Shown: positions 15,264 to 25,042, numbered from the stretch's first letter. The stretch is DNA of 64,000 bases from Nitrosospira sp. Is2 (GCF_033095785.1 NZ_CP137134.1:248001-312000); one strand, 5' to 3'. The notes: generated by a model not told the origin, from the sequence alone. A program made the numbers and translations.

Positions 15264-17558
15264 ATGACACTCACGCACAACCTCGGTTTTCCGCGCATTG
15301 GCGCCAAGCGCGAATTGAAATTCGCCCTCGAATCTTATTGGAAAGCACAATCCTCCCGTGACGAATTGAAGACCTTAGGTACCGAACTCCGCCGCCGGCA
15401 CTGGCAGGACCAGGCAGCATTGGATCTGGTGCCGGTTGGCGACTTTGCCTTCTACGATCAGGTGTTGGACATGAGTTTCACGCTTGGCAACCTTCCGGAG
15501 CGCGTACGCGGCTTTCACGGGGATGCCCTGGACAACTACTTCCGTGTGGCGCGCGGCCGTTCGGCCCAGTCGGCGGATGAACATGTCCACTGCTGCGGCG
15601 GTGTCGCAGCCGGCGAAATGACCAAATGGTTCGATACCAATTATCACTACATCGTTCCAGAGTTCAGCGCCGCTACCGAGTTCAAGCTGGATCCTTCGCG
15701 GCTACTGGAACAACTGGCGGAAGCCAAGGCGCAGGGCGTCAAGGCCAAGCCGGCGATCGTCGGTCCGGTTACTTACTTGTGGTTGGGCAAAGCCAAGGAT
15801 GATTCTGACAAGCTGGCCCTGTTGGAGCGGTTGCTCCCCGTCTACGTCGAACTGCTAGAGAGGCTGGCCGCCGCAGGCGCTGAGTGGGTGCAGATCGACG
15901 AACCTGTGCTTGTTACCGAACTCGATGCCGCTTGGACGCGAGCCTTCAACCTGGCGTACCACCACCTCAAATCTTGCCGCGTGAAGCTTTTGCTGGCCAC
16001 CTACTTCGGCGCCCTGCAGGGGAACCTGCCTCTGGCCGCCAACCTGCCGGTGGCTGGTCTGCACATCGATGCGATCAATGCCGGCAGCGAAGTGCAGAGT
16101 CTGCTCGACCTGCTGCCCTCCTATAAGGTCCTTTCGCTGGGCGTGATTAACGGCCGCAACATCTGGAAGACCGACTTGAACGCCGCGCTCGACTGGCTGC
16201 AGCCACTGCACGAGCGCCTGGGCGAGCGTCTGTGGATCGCACCGTCGTGCTCGCTGCTGCACGTGCCGGTCGATCTGGACAGCGAGCAAAAGCTCGACGG
16301 CGAGGTAAAGTCCTGGCTCGCTTTCGCGAAGCAGAAGCTCGATGAATTGCGCGTGCTCGCTACCGCCCTCAATCAGGGACGCGCCGCGGTCCAGACCGAG
16401 CTGGAAGTTAACCGGGCCGCCATCGCAGCGCGTCGCAACTCGCCCCGGGTCAACAACCCCGCAGTCAAGACGGCCATCGCCAAAATCGACGGCAAACTCG
16501 GCGAACGCAAGAACGGCTATGCCCAGCGCGCCGCCAGGCAGTCCGCGCTGCTGAAACTGCCGAAATTCCCCACCACCACCATTGGCTCCTTCCCGCAGAC
16601 AACGGAAATCCGCCAGGCACGCAGCCAGTTCAAGGCCGGCGAGATTAACGAGGCAGCTTACAAGACAGCGATGCAAGCGGAAATCGCCCGCAGCGTGCGC
16701 GAGCAGGAAGCGCTGGGACTGGACGTGTTCGTGCACGGCGAGGCCGAGCGCAACGACATGGTCGAATACTTCGGCGAGCAGCTTAATGGTTACGCTTTCA
16801 GCCAGTTCGGCTGGGTGCAGTCCTACGGCTCGCGCTGCGTGAAGCCGCCCATCCTGTTCGGCGACATCAGCCGCCCCAAGGCCATGACGGTCGAGTGGAT
16901 CAAGTACGCCCAATCCCTCACCGACAAACCCATGAAGGGCATGCTGACCGGTCCGGTCACAATTTTGAACTGGTCCTTTGTGCGCGACGACCAGCCGCGC
17001 TCAGTGTCCTGCTACCAGCTTGCGCTAGCGATCCGCGAGGAAGTGCTGGACTTGGAAAAAGCAGGCGTGCGCGTGATCCAGATCGACGAAGCCGCCCTGC
17101 GCGAAGGCCTTCCGCTACGAAAGTCGCAGTGGAAGGAGTACCTCGACTGGGCCGTCGAATCGTTCCGCATCACTGCCAACGGCGTGGAAGACGAGACTCA
17201 GATCCACACCCACATGTGCTATTCGGAGTTCAACGACATCATCGCGTCGATTGCTAACATGGATGCCGATGTGATCACGATGGAAACCTCACGTTCCGAC
17301 ATGGAGCTGCTAGACGCTTTCGACAACTTCAAATATCCGAACGAGATCGGCCCTGGTGTCTATGACATCCATTCGCCCAATATCCCAAGCGAGCAGCACA
17401 TCGTCGAGCTGATTAAAAAAGCGGCCGAGCGCATTCCCGCCGAGCGCCTGTGGGTCAATCCGGACTGCGGCCTGAAGACCCGCCAGTGGAGCGAAGTGAT
17501 CCCGGCGCTGACCAACCTCGTCGCGGCGGCAAAAACCTTGCGCGCCACGGTTGCCTGA
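15264..17558 (+). CDS. metE: Cobalamin-independent methionine synthase MetE
   Basis: A 764-residue enzyme (starting MTLTHNLGFPRIGAKRELK) that methylates homocysteine using methyltetrahydropteroyl-polyglutamate. The zinc ligands are visible in HTHMCYSEFND, in GEAERNDMVEYFG and in WVNPDCGLKTR. The frame opens at 15216, but the ATG at 15264 matches the conserved MetE N-terminus. It is divergent from metR. Length and motifs indicate a complete protein. Confidence 0.96.
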   Translation: MTLTHNLGFPRIGAKRELKFALESYWKAQSSRDELKTLGTELRRRHWQDQAALDLVPVGDFAFYDQVLDMSFTLGNLPERVRGFHGDALDNYFRVARGRSAQSADEHVHCCGGVAAGEMTKWFDTNYHYIVPEFSAATEFKLDPSRLLEQLAEAKAQGVKAKPAIVGPVTYLWLGKAKDDSDKLALLERLLPVYVELLERLAAAGAEWVQIDEPVLVTELDAAWTRAFNLAYHHLKSCRVKLLLATYFGALQGNLPLAANLPVAGLHIDAINAGSEVQSLLDLLPSYKVLSLGVINGRNIWKTDLNAALDWLQPLHERLGERLWIAPSCSLLHVPVDLDSEQKLDGEVKSWLAFAKQKLDELRVLATALNQGRAAVQTELEVNRAAIAARRNSPRVNNPAVKTAIAKIDGKLGERKNGYAQRAARQSALLKLPKFPTTTIGSFPQTTEIRQARSQFKAGEINEAAYKTAMQAEIARSVREQEALGLDVFVHGEAERNDMVEYFGEQLNGYAFSQFGWVQSYGSRCVKPPILFGDISRPKAMTVEWIKYAQSLTDKPMKGMLTGPVTILNWSFVRDDQPRSVSCYQLALAIREEVLDLEKAGVRVIQIDEAALREGLPLRKSQWKEYLDWAVESFRITANGVEDETQIHTHMCYSEFNDIIASIANMDADVITMETSRSDMELLDAFDNFKYPNEIGPGVYDIHSPNIPSEQHIVELIKKAAERIPAERLWVNPDCGLKTRQWSEVIPALTNLVAAAKTLRATVA

Positions 17559-18175
17559 TCGTTTCACTCCTTGCGTCCGTGCCGAGAACAGCAGTTTTAC
17601 CTTTTCTAACCCACTGCTTCGGTCCGTGTACCGCACAGGCAGGGTTCATGCAAGGACGTGAGCGATCAACAGCCAGTCAGACACCAGGCGGATTGCGGCC
17701 AGGTGCAGCTTCACCGCTAGTGAAGACAGATGACCTCGAAGGGTCTCGGTGTTATATTAGTGATGGCACGCTTCAGTGCGTTAGGAAATAGGTCTTATCA
17801 CTCGGGCAGTGCATAAACCCGTAGCCAGCAGCTATCCTTTAGTTGCATGGAACGCAGTACCAAGAGAAACCTCCAGCCGGAAGGGCTGGGGGTTTTTGTT
17901 TTTCAGCTATGTGCAGACATCTTCATTCTTTGGCCTCTGCGCAAAGTTGTACGTATTGCAGATTCATAGAAGATCACTAGATGTTTTAACGCCCTCATTG
18001 TATCTTCAACTGCTCCTGGTATTAAGCCGAGGTTCAACTGTGTGAGTGCGGATGTAGTATTGCAATGGAATTTCTCACCCACCGGCTATGGCTTTCGCCA
18101 GAGCGACTTTTGGCTTCCTCTGCAACTCTCTGGCGAAACATGCTGCATTATTGAGCAGTTCCGGGTTATATGGGA
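17559..18175. other. Intergenic region with possible transcribed RNA
   Basis: About 0.6 kb between metE and recQ without a gene. The segment 17660-17900 has several short inverted repeats and ends in a strong terminator, so it may be a metE 3' UTR or a small RNA. I could not match it to a known RNA family. Confidence 0.4.
17868..17903 (+). terminator. Rho-independent terminator
   Basis: An 11-bp stem (AACCTCCAGCC with GGCTGGGGGTT, one G-U pair) with loop GGAAG, followed by a T-rich run TTTGTTTTT. It lies 310 bp past the metE stop. Confidence 0.75.
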
Positions 18176-19909
18176 TCAAGCCGTAACGTTTTCCTGAGAT
18201 GAGCTTCCTGCAACTTCGACGTGATCTCTAAGATAAGTCCCCTCTTCCCCTTCGGGGAAAGCTATCGTGACCATATCGGCAGTACAGCCAATAACCTGAC
18301 CTTGCCCTCTCTTTGGAACCGAAACGCTAACCCCGATGGCGAGTTCTTCTTGAGAGGGAGCCTTTGCTTGTTCTTCATGAAGGTTTGTGCGTTGATCAGG
18401 CGGAGCAAGTTCCAGCGCTTGCTCCGGAGGTTCCAGGCAATTGTCGCAGTGTTTACAATGCTCCCAGGCCGACTCTTCCTCAAAATATTTAAGCAATACC
18501 TTCCATCGGCAAGCTCCCGCTTGGGCATAGAAAACCATGTCTTCCAGTGCCTTGCGGTGGTGGACATCTTTCTCATGTGCCGTGTTTGCGACCTCGAGAA
18601 TTTTCTCCGAAGGATTCTCTTTTTTCCCGAGGCGATAGCCTAGGTTTTTATTGCGAACGATTATTCCGCGATCCTGTAATAGCTTCAGCAATATTTGCAG
18701 TTTTCTCTTGGAAAACTGACTAAACCTCTCCTGTATCTGGCTTAGCTCAACAACACTGTGATGCTCCAACAGCTCCGTGATACCCCTGTAGACACCCTTC
18801 AATTCCTCAAAGGTTGGATAGCGGCGCGCTAAAAAGAATTGCTGGATTCGTTTATCGTTTAGGTCATAAAGGAGCGTACATATCGCATCCTTTCCATCGC
18901 GGCCCGCACGACCGCATTCTTGATAATACGCACCCAGATTTCCTGGTATTTGAAAATGGACCACAAACCGAATATCCGGCTTGTCAATACCCATCCCAAA
19001 AGCGTTGGTGGCTACGATGATCCGGCTTTCGCCTTGCATGAAACGGTCCTGATTTTCGCTGCGATTCTTTTTTGGCAGGCGGCCATGATAGAGGGTAACG
19101 GTTGGCTCCACTGCACGAAGTGATGCGGCAAGTTCTTCCACCGCTTTTACCGTGGCTGCATAGATAATTCCGCTGCCATCGGTCGTCCGGATCAACTTCT
19201 TGAGCTCATCGATTTTCTCCTCGGCGTTGGTGGTATGTATCACCTTGAAGTGGAGGTTCGATCTATAGACACCTGTATTTATGAGCTCAACCGATCTGCG
19301 TCCCAATTGCTTCGTTATATCATCCATCACCTCTGGCGTGGCCGTCGCGGTTAAGGCCAGTATGGATGGATTTCCCAACGCCTTGATGGCATTGCCTAGC
19401 TCAAGATAAGCGGGGCGAAAGTCATGACCCCACTGTGAAATGCAATGAGCTTCATCCACGACGAAAAGGCTGACGGTAAGGCTCTGTAGCCTCGCTATGA
19501 ATTCCGGATCAGCAAGGCGTTCCGGCGTTACATATACGATGTCGCTTTGGGCTTCGGAGATATTCTGTAATGCTTCCGTCTCTTCCTGCACACTCAGAGA
19601 GCTATTAACCTGGCCGGCCTCCACCCCAATCTCCTCAAGTTTCTCCACCTGGTCCTTCATCAAAGAAATTAGAGGGGAGACGACAAGTGTAATGCCGGGC
19701 AGACTCAGGGCCGGTAGTTGATAACACAGAGATTTGCCTCCACCGGTTGGCATGATTACCAAGGTATCGCGTCCATCCAATACGTTCTGGATAACCTGCT
19801 CCTGTCCAGGCCTTAAGGATTGCAAGCCAAAAGTTCTTCTTAAGTTCTTCTTAAGCTTGGATTGATCAGTTCTTAAGTTCTTCTTAAGCATGGATTGATC
19901 AGAATTCAT
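18176..19909 (-). CDS. recQ: RecQ-family ATP-dependent DNA helicase
   Basis: About 577 residues with the SF2 helicase motifs: Walker A MPTGGGKSLCYQLPAL, VVDEAHCISQWGHDFRP, LALTATATPEV, YQECGRAGRDGK, then a RecQ zinc-binding region (ACRWKVLLKYFEEES... CKHCDNCLEP). No HRDC domain is visible; the C-terminus instead has a short SH3-like stretch (RGQGQVIGCTADMVTIAFPEGEEGTYL). The ATG at 19909 has GAGGTG upstream and is preferred over the GTG at 19933. The N-terminus carries an 11-residue tandem repeat (DQSMLKKNLRT/DQSKLKKNLRR). Confidence 0.93.
   Translation of the reverse strand: MNSDQSMLKKNLRTDQSKLKKNLRRTFGLQSLRPGQEQVIQNVLDGRDTLVIMPTGGGKSLCYQLPALSLPGITLVVSPLISLMKDQVEKLEEIGVEAGQVNSSLSVQEETEALQNISEAQSDIVYVTPERLADPEFIARLQSLTVSLFVVDEAHCISQWGHDFRPAYLELGNAIKALGNPSILALTATATPEVMDDITKQLGRRSVELINTGVYRSNLHFKVIHTTNAEEKIDELKKLIRTTDGSGIIYAATVKAVEELAASLRAVEPTVTLYHGRLPKKNRSENQDRFMQGESRIIVATNAFGMGIDKPDIRFVVHFQIPGNLGAYYQECGRAGRDGKDAICTLLYDLNDKRIQQFFLARRYPTFEELKGVYRGITELLEHHSVVELSQIQERFSQFSKRKLQILLKLLQDRGIIVRNKNLGYRLGKKENPSEKILEVANTAHEKDVHHRKALEDMVFYAQAGACRWKVLLKYFEEESAWEHCKHCDNCLEPPEQALELAPPDQRTNLHEEQAKAPSQEELAIGVSVSVPKRGQGQVIGCTADMVTIAFPEGEEGTYLRDHVEVAGSSSQENVTA
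19837..19902. repeat. 33-bp tandem duplication in the recQ 5' end
   Basis: Units 19837-19869 and 19870-19902 differ by one base. Being 33 bp, the duplication keeps the reading frame and repeats eleven residues just before the helicase domain. Confidence 0.85.
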
Positions 19910-20126
19910 TATTTGGCACCTCGTAGTCACCACAGTAGCGCAGTGGCAGAAATAATGAAGAATTGAAGAGGTTGCATCTGTTCGCTAGCAGACAACTGAT
20001 CATTATTTTTAGAAGTGACTAACCTATAGCTCTGGTTGAGGCAGGAGACGGAAACGCGTAAGCCCAATGAAGGCCCATCGACCGAAATGGCCCTAAAATG
20101 GGCGATCGGTATCGTTCAAGCAAATC

Positions 20127-20430
20127 ATCATGTCTTCCGGCAAAGCTCACAGTCAGGACGCCTTTTACGTGGGAAGATCAAGAGTGTCGGGCGTGTCTAT
20201 CAGCAAACGTTAGTTGATACCGATTCCAAGGGGGCTGCAGCCCAAGCTCTATACGACCAGAGCCCCCTTACTGCAGCCAATCTGCTAAATGATCAGGTGC
20301 CACCTTTCTTCGCAGAACAGGCCATCTGCCCTGACCCGCATCCTGACAGATAGAGGGACTGAGTTTTGCGGTAAACCGGAGACTCATGATTATCAGTTCT
20401 CCCTGGCCTTGAATGATATTGAGCACCCTA
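20127..20430 (+). pseudogene. IS481-family transposase relic
   Basis: Fragments of an integrase-core transposase are spread over frames: QDAFYVG, then (frame change near 20172) KIKSVGRVYQQTLVDTDSKG...LTAANLLNDQVPPFF, then (frame change near 20320) LTRILTDRGTEFCGKPETHDYQFSLALNDIEH. The order matches the DDE domain of IS481 transposases. Both ends are lost and the gene cannot be functional. It lies just upstream of the nhaA fusion gene. Confidence 0.8.
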
Positions 20431-20531
20431 TGGCCTCAGGTTTCCCGGAGCTATTATCTATAATATTTACATCAGCTACTCAGCCAAAGACGAAGTGATT
20501 GCGGATATTGTTCATAGGATGAGGCCATTCA

Positions 20532-22385
20532 GTGTCGCAGATGAAACTAAGCAGCAAGCTCGACCGTCCGGTCGATAACGACTACGACCACACGCTCGGT
20601 CCAGCGAATGCTGAAATAACGCTGGTAGAGTACGGAAGCTACGCGTGCCCGCATTGCCGGGCTGCGAATGAGAGAATCGCGCAGGTTCGTGATCAACTGG
20701 GTGACCGCCTTCGTTATGTATTCCGGCATTACCCTCTAACAGGAAGCGATATTGCTCTTAGAGCTGCCGAGTTGGTGGAGCATGCAAAAGACACCAACAG
20801 CTTCTGGGAGGCTCATATCGCATTGATGACGCGTTCGGAGACGTTGACAGAGGAGGATCTGATTGCGGTTGCCCGAGATCTGGAAATGTCCCTACCAGAT
20901 CCTGGTGAAGCTAGGGAGGCAGATGAGCGTGCCAGGGCGCGCGTCCAGGCCGACGTAAAGAGCGCCCAAGTCAGCCACGCCTTGGTCACGCCGACATTCT
21001 TTATTAATGGTCGGCGCTATGATGACCCCTGGGACGAGAGCTCTTTTGCTGACGCAATGCTCGGCGCGCCCGGCCACAGATTGCGGGGTGTAGCGCTCGA
21101 CTTTGCCGACTGGGCGCCTTCGGCGGGCGTCCTGCTCCTACTGGCGACGATTCTTGCTGTGGCTTTTACAAATTCCGGCCTGGGCACCCACTTCGTTGCG
21201 CTGTGGGAGCTGTATCTGGGCGTTTCACTCGGTACCGCCGAGTTCAGGATGTCCTTACTCCACTGGATCAATGATGGTCTGCTCACGATCTTCTTTCTGG
21301 TCGTGGGGCTGGAAATCAAGCGCGAATTTACAGTGGGCCGCCTCGCGAGTATACGATCGGGAGCCCTGCCGGTTGCCGCAGCTGCGGGCGGCATGGTGGT
21401 GCCGGCGACCCTTTATATGCTGCTGACTCCTGCGGGAGCCTGGTCGCACGGGTGGGGGGTCCCAATGGCGACCGACACGGCATTCGCCGTGGCGCTGATC
21501 GTGATGATGGGAAACCGTGTGCCAGCCGAGCTGCGCATCTTCCTGACGGCGGCGGCTATCGTCGACGATATTGGCGCGATCATCGTAGTGGCGATCTTTT
21601 ACTCCGGCACGATGAACTTCGGCTATCTCGCAGGCGCCATGGCCATTGTTGCGGGACTGGCCCTGCTCAACCGTTTCCGCATCTATAGTGTCACGCCCTA
21701 CGTCCTTCTGGGCGTCCTGCTCTGGACCTGTGTGCTCGCAAGCGGACTTCACGCCACCATGGCGGGCGTAATCCTGGCGCTATTCATTCCGACGCGGCCT
21801 CCTCCAAACCTAACAGCATTGATGACACAAGCGGATGTAATCTTGACTACCGAGGCACGACGCAGCAGCGAGGTCTTGCGGCACGGCCCTTCGCTTCCGG
21901 CGATGCGAGCGCTCGACGCAATCCACGACCGCCTGGAATCACCGGCGGATCGCCTGCTGCGAAAAGCTGGTGCCCCGTCAAGCTACGTTGTGCTGCCGCT
22001 GTTCGCCTTGGCCAATGCCGGAGTCGCGGTTACTGCGGATGTACTTATCGGCCACGAACCCCTCATGCTTGCGATTTTCTTCGGATTGGTGATTGGCAAG
22101 CCCCTAGGGCTGGTGTCGGCATCGGTCCTCGCTGTCCGGCTCGGGATCGCCACCAAGCCCGACGAATATTCTTGGCGGCAACTAATCGGAGCCGGCGCAC
22201 TGGCAGGGATCGGTTTCACCATGTCGCTGTTTATCGCCAGCCAGGCGTTCCCGACAGAGACCGATTTTGCCGTGGCTAAGATCGCGGTGTTTGCCGCCTC
22301 AATAGCATCGGCGATCCTCGGCGTGGCTATCTTATGGAACGCGGACGGGGCAGCTAAACGCATAAACGAGGACGTGAGGCTGTAA
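20532..22385 (+). CDS. nhaA: Fusion of DsbA/thioredoxin-like domain and NhaA Na+/H+ antiporter
   Basis: Residues 1-185 form a DsbA-like thioredoxin domain (active site CPHC at 39-42, cis-Pro region HALVTPTFFINGRRY). Residues from about 195 form a complete NhaA antiporter: GLEIKREF, ATDTAFAVALIVMMG, the paired aspartates in AIVDDIGAIIVVAIF, the conserved Lys in GKPLGLVSA, and GFTMSLFIA. There is no signal peptide, so the thioredoxin domain should face the cytoplasm, suggesting redox control of the antiporter. The frame starts with GTG; an ATG three codons on (20541) is the alternative. A UBP-type zinc finger and a flavoprotein follow. Confidence 0.92.
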   Translation: MSQMKLSSKLDRPVDNDYDHTLGPANAEITLVEYGSYACPHCRAANERIAQVRDQLGDRLRYVFRHYPLTGSDIALRAAELVEHAKDTNSFWEAHIALMTRSETLTEEDLIAVARDLEMSLPDPGEAREADERARARVQADVKSAQVSHALVTPTFFINGRRYDDPWDESSFADAMLGAPGHRLRGVALDFADWAPSAGVLLLLATILAVAFTNSGLGTHFVALWELYLGVSLGTAEFRMSLLHWINDGLLTIFFLVVGLEIKREFTVGRLASIRSGALPVAAAAGGMVVPATLYMLLTPAGAWSHGWGVPMATDTAFAVALIVMMGNRVPAELRIFLTAAAIVDDIGAIIVVAIFYSGTMNFGYLAGAMAIVAGLALLNRFRIYSVTPYVLLGVLLWTCVLASGLHATMAGVILALFIPTRPPPNLTALMTQADVILTTEARRSSEVLRHGPSLPAMRALDAIHDRLESPADRLLRKAGAPSSYVVLPLFALANAGVAVTADVLIGHEPLMLAIFFGLVIGKPLGLVSASVLAVRLGIATKPDEYSWRQLIGAGALAGIGFTMSLFIASQAFPTETDFAVAKIAVFAASIASAILGVAILWNADGAAKRINEDVRL

Positions 22386-22490
22386 GGGCTATGACTACAA
22401 TCGTTCAAACAAGGGGAGTTGAAGATGCCTATAATGCTTCTGATGACACAGTAAAACTAGCGGTTCGTGGTTTTTCAGAAGGCGCAAATC

Positions 22491-22823
22491 ATGGTCAAGC
22501 GAATTTCGCTATCGTCCTCACGAAATGCACGGTTTGATGGATTTAAACATATTGAGCCTGGGAGTTGTATGGTTTGTACGCATCTCGACAGCATTCGCGA
22601 CGTCATACCTTCCGCGAATGGCTGTGAGGATTGTCTTAAGACCGGAGACTCATGTGTACACTTCCGCGTGGGCCGCCAGTGTGGTCACGTCGGTTGCTGT
22701 GATAGCACACCAGACCCGCGCGACCGGTGCTACATCGACGAAGAGAGGCTCGATTTCACCGGCAGCCCGACCGTACACCTCCACCCTTCATCGGTTGCTT
22801 TCGGGGATCCCAAGCTACGATGA
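22491..22823 (+). CDS. UBP-type zinc-finger protein, shortened
   Basis: About 110 residues. It begins like bacterial UBP zinc-finger proteins (FKHIEPGSCMVCTHL... GCEDCLKTGDSCVHFRVGRQCGHVGCCDSTP). The middle His-rich segment normally found next (HATKHFHATKHP-like) is missing, and the sequence jumps to RCYIDEERLDF, which resembles the usual end WCYVDE. About 20 residues seem deleted, removing zinc-binding histidines. ATG at 22491 has GAAGG upstream; an ATG at 22467 is also possible. Its stop overlaps the next start (ATGA), so it is probably translated even if it no longer folds normally. Confidence 0.7.
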   Translation: MVKRISLSSSRNARFDGFKHIEPGSCMVCTHLDSIRDVIPSANGCEDCLKTGDSCVHFRVGRQCGHVGCCDSTPDPRDRCYIDEERLDFTGSPTVHLHPSSVAFGDPKLR

Positions 22824-24601
22824 AAAAAGTCCCTGACAGTTCGCTCTCGCCAGCGTCTGGTCAAGTGGACGATGTTCCACCCAACGCGGCAAACTTTCCA
22901 TTGCCGCCAGACCTGGAGTCGCGCCGAGAGCAGATGTTTCCCAAGCTCGCCCCCGCAGAGGTTACCCGGTTACGGCGTTTTGGCACAGTGCACACCTGGC
23001 AACCGGGTGAACTATTATTCGAACCCAACAGGCCCGGGACTGGCATGTTCGTTTTGCTGCGTGGACGCATTCTGACCACGCGCAAAGATGGCTTCGGCAT
23101 CGAGATTCCCATAATTGAAAGCGGACCGGGCAACTTCACGGGCGAAGTGGGCCAGCTTTCGGGTCGTCCTCCCCTTGCCTATGGGCGCGCCCTAGAGGTG
23201 GTCGAAGCGTTGGTGATAGACCCTCCCTCGTTGCGCGCAGTGGTCGTGGCCGAGGCTGAGCTCGGAGAGCGCATTATGAGGGCCCTGATTTTGCGACGTG
23301 TAGGACTGATCGAAATCGGAGGAGGCGGCCCGCTACTGATTGGCTCTCCGGACGGTGCGGGCATGGTGCGATTGCAGGAATTTCTTTCAAGGAACGGTCA
23401 TCCCTATGTGGTGCTGAATCCGGCACTGGATAACGTTGCAGAAGATGTGATGAGGCTACACCAACCGCGGCCAAATGAAGTGCCCCTGGTTGTTTGTCCC
23501 GATGGAACGGTCCTTAAATGCCCCACCGAAAGGGAGCTCGCGCGTCGCCTCGGTTTGTATATAGATCTAAGCGCGGACCGTGTCTACGACGTTGCGATCG
23601 TTGGCGCTGGGCCCGCCGGTCTTGCTGCTGCGGTATATGCTGCATCGGAAGGACTTTCCGTATTGGTGCTCGACACTCATGCATTCGGCGGCCAGGCGGG
23701 TGCAAGTGCGAGGATCGAAAATTACCTCGGTTTCCCCACCGGTATCTCCGGTCAGGCGCTGGCGGGGCGCGCTTATGTTCAGGCGCAGAAATTCGGTGCC
23801 GAAATGGTGGTCCCCGTCGAAGTAACGGCGCTCGATTGCTCTGGCTTTCCCTACGCGCTCCAACTTGATTGCGGCGTACGGGTTTCTGCAAAAACCATGA
23901 TTATCGCCACCGGTGCAAAATATCGGCGTCCCGCCATACCCGAACTTGAGAAATACGAAGGTCGCGGCGTCTATTACTGGGCTTCGCCGATCGAGGCCTC
24001 GCTATGCGGACAGGAAGAGGTGGTGCTGGTCGGCGGCGGCAATTCGGCCGGCCAGGCCATAGTATTCCTGGCGAGCCACGCGGCGCACGTGCATCACTTG
24101 ATTCGAGGAGCCGATCTGACAAAAAACATGTCGAAATATCTCATCGACCGCATCGGGGCGCTGGCGAACGTTACCTTACATACGGAATCCGAGATTGTTG
24201 CAATCGAAGGCTGCGAAGAAGGAGTGAGCGCCGTTCATTGGCGCCATCGCCAAAACGGCAGCATGGAGACGAAATCAACCCGGCGCATTTTTCTGTTCGT
24301 TGGTGCCGATCCGAACACCGATTGGCTCGCCAATTGCGGCGTAAAGTTAAATGATAAGGGATTCGTCTGTACCGGCTTCGACTTATCGCTGGACGAATAT
24401 GCTGGGTCGGCGAACTCGAAAAAGGGCCGTCAACCGCTACAGCTCGAAACTTCCATACCAGGTGTATTCGCGATCGGCGATGCACGTGCCAACTCAACCA
24501 AACGTGTTGCCGCCGCGGTGGGTGAAGGCGCCGCAGTGGTCGCCGAGGTGCATGCCTGGCTTGCATCGCATGAAGCTATGCCAGTAGACCACGGAGCATA
24601 A
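22820..24601 (+). CDS. Cyclic-nucleotide-binding-like / thioredoxin-reductase-like flavoprotein
   Basis: A 593-residue protein starting at the ATG overlapping the previous stop. Residues about 50-180 form a cNMP-binding-like sensor domain (WQPGELLFEPNRPGTGMFVLLRGR, GNFTGEVGQLSGRP). A linker with a thioredoxin-like fold follows (LSRNGHPYVVLNP... VVCPDGTVLKCPTERELARRLG), then a TrxR-type flavoprotein: DVAIVGAGPAGLAAAVYAASEGLSV, VVLVGGGNSAGQA and the FAD motif GVFAIGDAR. The redox CxxC of true thioredoxin reductase is replaced (YYWASPIEASLC). It probably uses NAD(P)H to reduce an unknown partner and forms an operon with nhaA and the zinc-finger gene. Confidence 0.9.
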   Translation: MKKVPDSSLSPASGQVDDVPPNAANFPLPPDLESRREQMFPKLAPAEVTRLRRFGTVHTWQPGELLFEPNRPGTGMFVLLRGRILTTRKDGFGIEIPIIESGPGNFTGEVGQLSGRPPLAYGRALEVVEALVIDPPSLRAVVVAEAELGERIMRALILRRVGLIEIGGGGPLLIGSPDGAGMVRLQEFLSRNGHPYVVLNPALDNVAEDVMRLHQPRPNEVPLVVCPDGTVLKCPTERELARRLGLYIDLSADRVYDVAIVGAGPAGLAAAVYAASEGLSVLVLDTHAFGGQAGASARIENYLGFPTGISGQALAGRAYVQAQKFGAEMVVPVEVTALDCSGFPYALQLDCGVRVSAKTMIIATGAKYRRPAIPELEKYEGRGVYYWASPIEASLCGQEEVVLVGGGNSAGQAIVFLASHAAHVHHLIRGADLTKNMSKYLIDRIGALANVTLHTESEIVAIEGCEEGVSAVHWRHRQNGSMETKSTRRIFLFVGADPNTDWLANCGVKLNDKGFVCTGFDLSLDEYAGSANSKKGRQPLQLETSIPGVFAIGDARANSTKRVAAAVGEGAAVVAEVHAWLASHEAMPVDHGA

Positions 24602-24802
24602 CGGACTCTTGTAGCGAGTTAACTGATAAGTCGTGTGCAGCTCGTTTTCGTTCCCGCCCGTTCTTTTGCATGGTCATCGGCATCGCTGACTTGGCAACGC
24701 GTAGCCAAACTTGGCTGGCTGAATAAGCTTCTCACCTGATTAGCAACTCAAACCGTAAGCGGTACCACCCATAGCTGTTTTTGCGGATCGGATGGCTTCA
24801 GA

Positions 24803-24967
24803 ATGGGCAAAAATATTTCATCAGGTTGTGGCAAGGATTCAAAGGATCTCGGGACAGAAGAGGATTTCAAGGAAGCGATCAGAGCGGTGCATGAGAAAGG
24901 AGGGCGAGTCATCCTCTATGTTGAGCCCCTTATCATCGATACCGATTCGGACATCGCTCGAGCATGG
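24803..24967 (+). pseudogene. Alpha-amylase-like domain fragment
   Basis: The stretch GTEEDFKEAIRAVHEKGGRVILYVEPLIIDTDS resembles the start of an alpha-amylase-type TIM barrel, where a helix leads into the strand xGxxVILDxV. Only about 55 residues are present and the frame then runs into the end of the neighbouring minus-strand gene. Likely a relic; assignment is tentative. Confidence 0.4.
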
Positions 24968-25042
24968 GATCAGGGCTGGGGTCGTGATCACCCGGATGAG
25001 TCAACCCAGACCAAACATGCTTCCACGTGCCAAGGGCTAGGC

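Noticed and set aside
15855..16913. 352-codon minus-strand frame inside metE
   Set aside because: Antisense shadow of a GC-rich gene; no domain, and metE is well supported on the plus strand.
22391..22537. 48-codon frame between nhaA and the zinc-finger gene
   Set aside because: It overlaps the zinc-finger start and shows no family; too weak to annotate.
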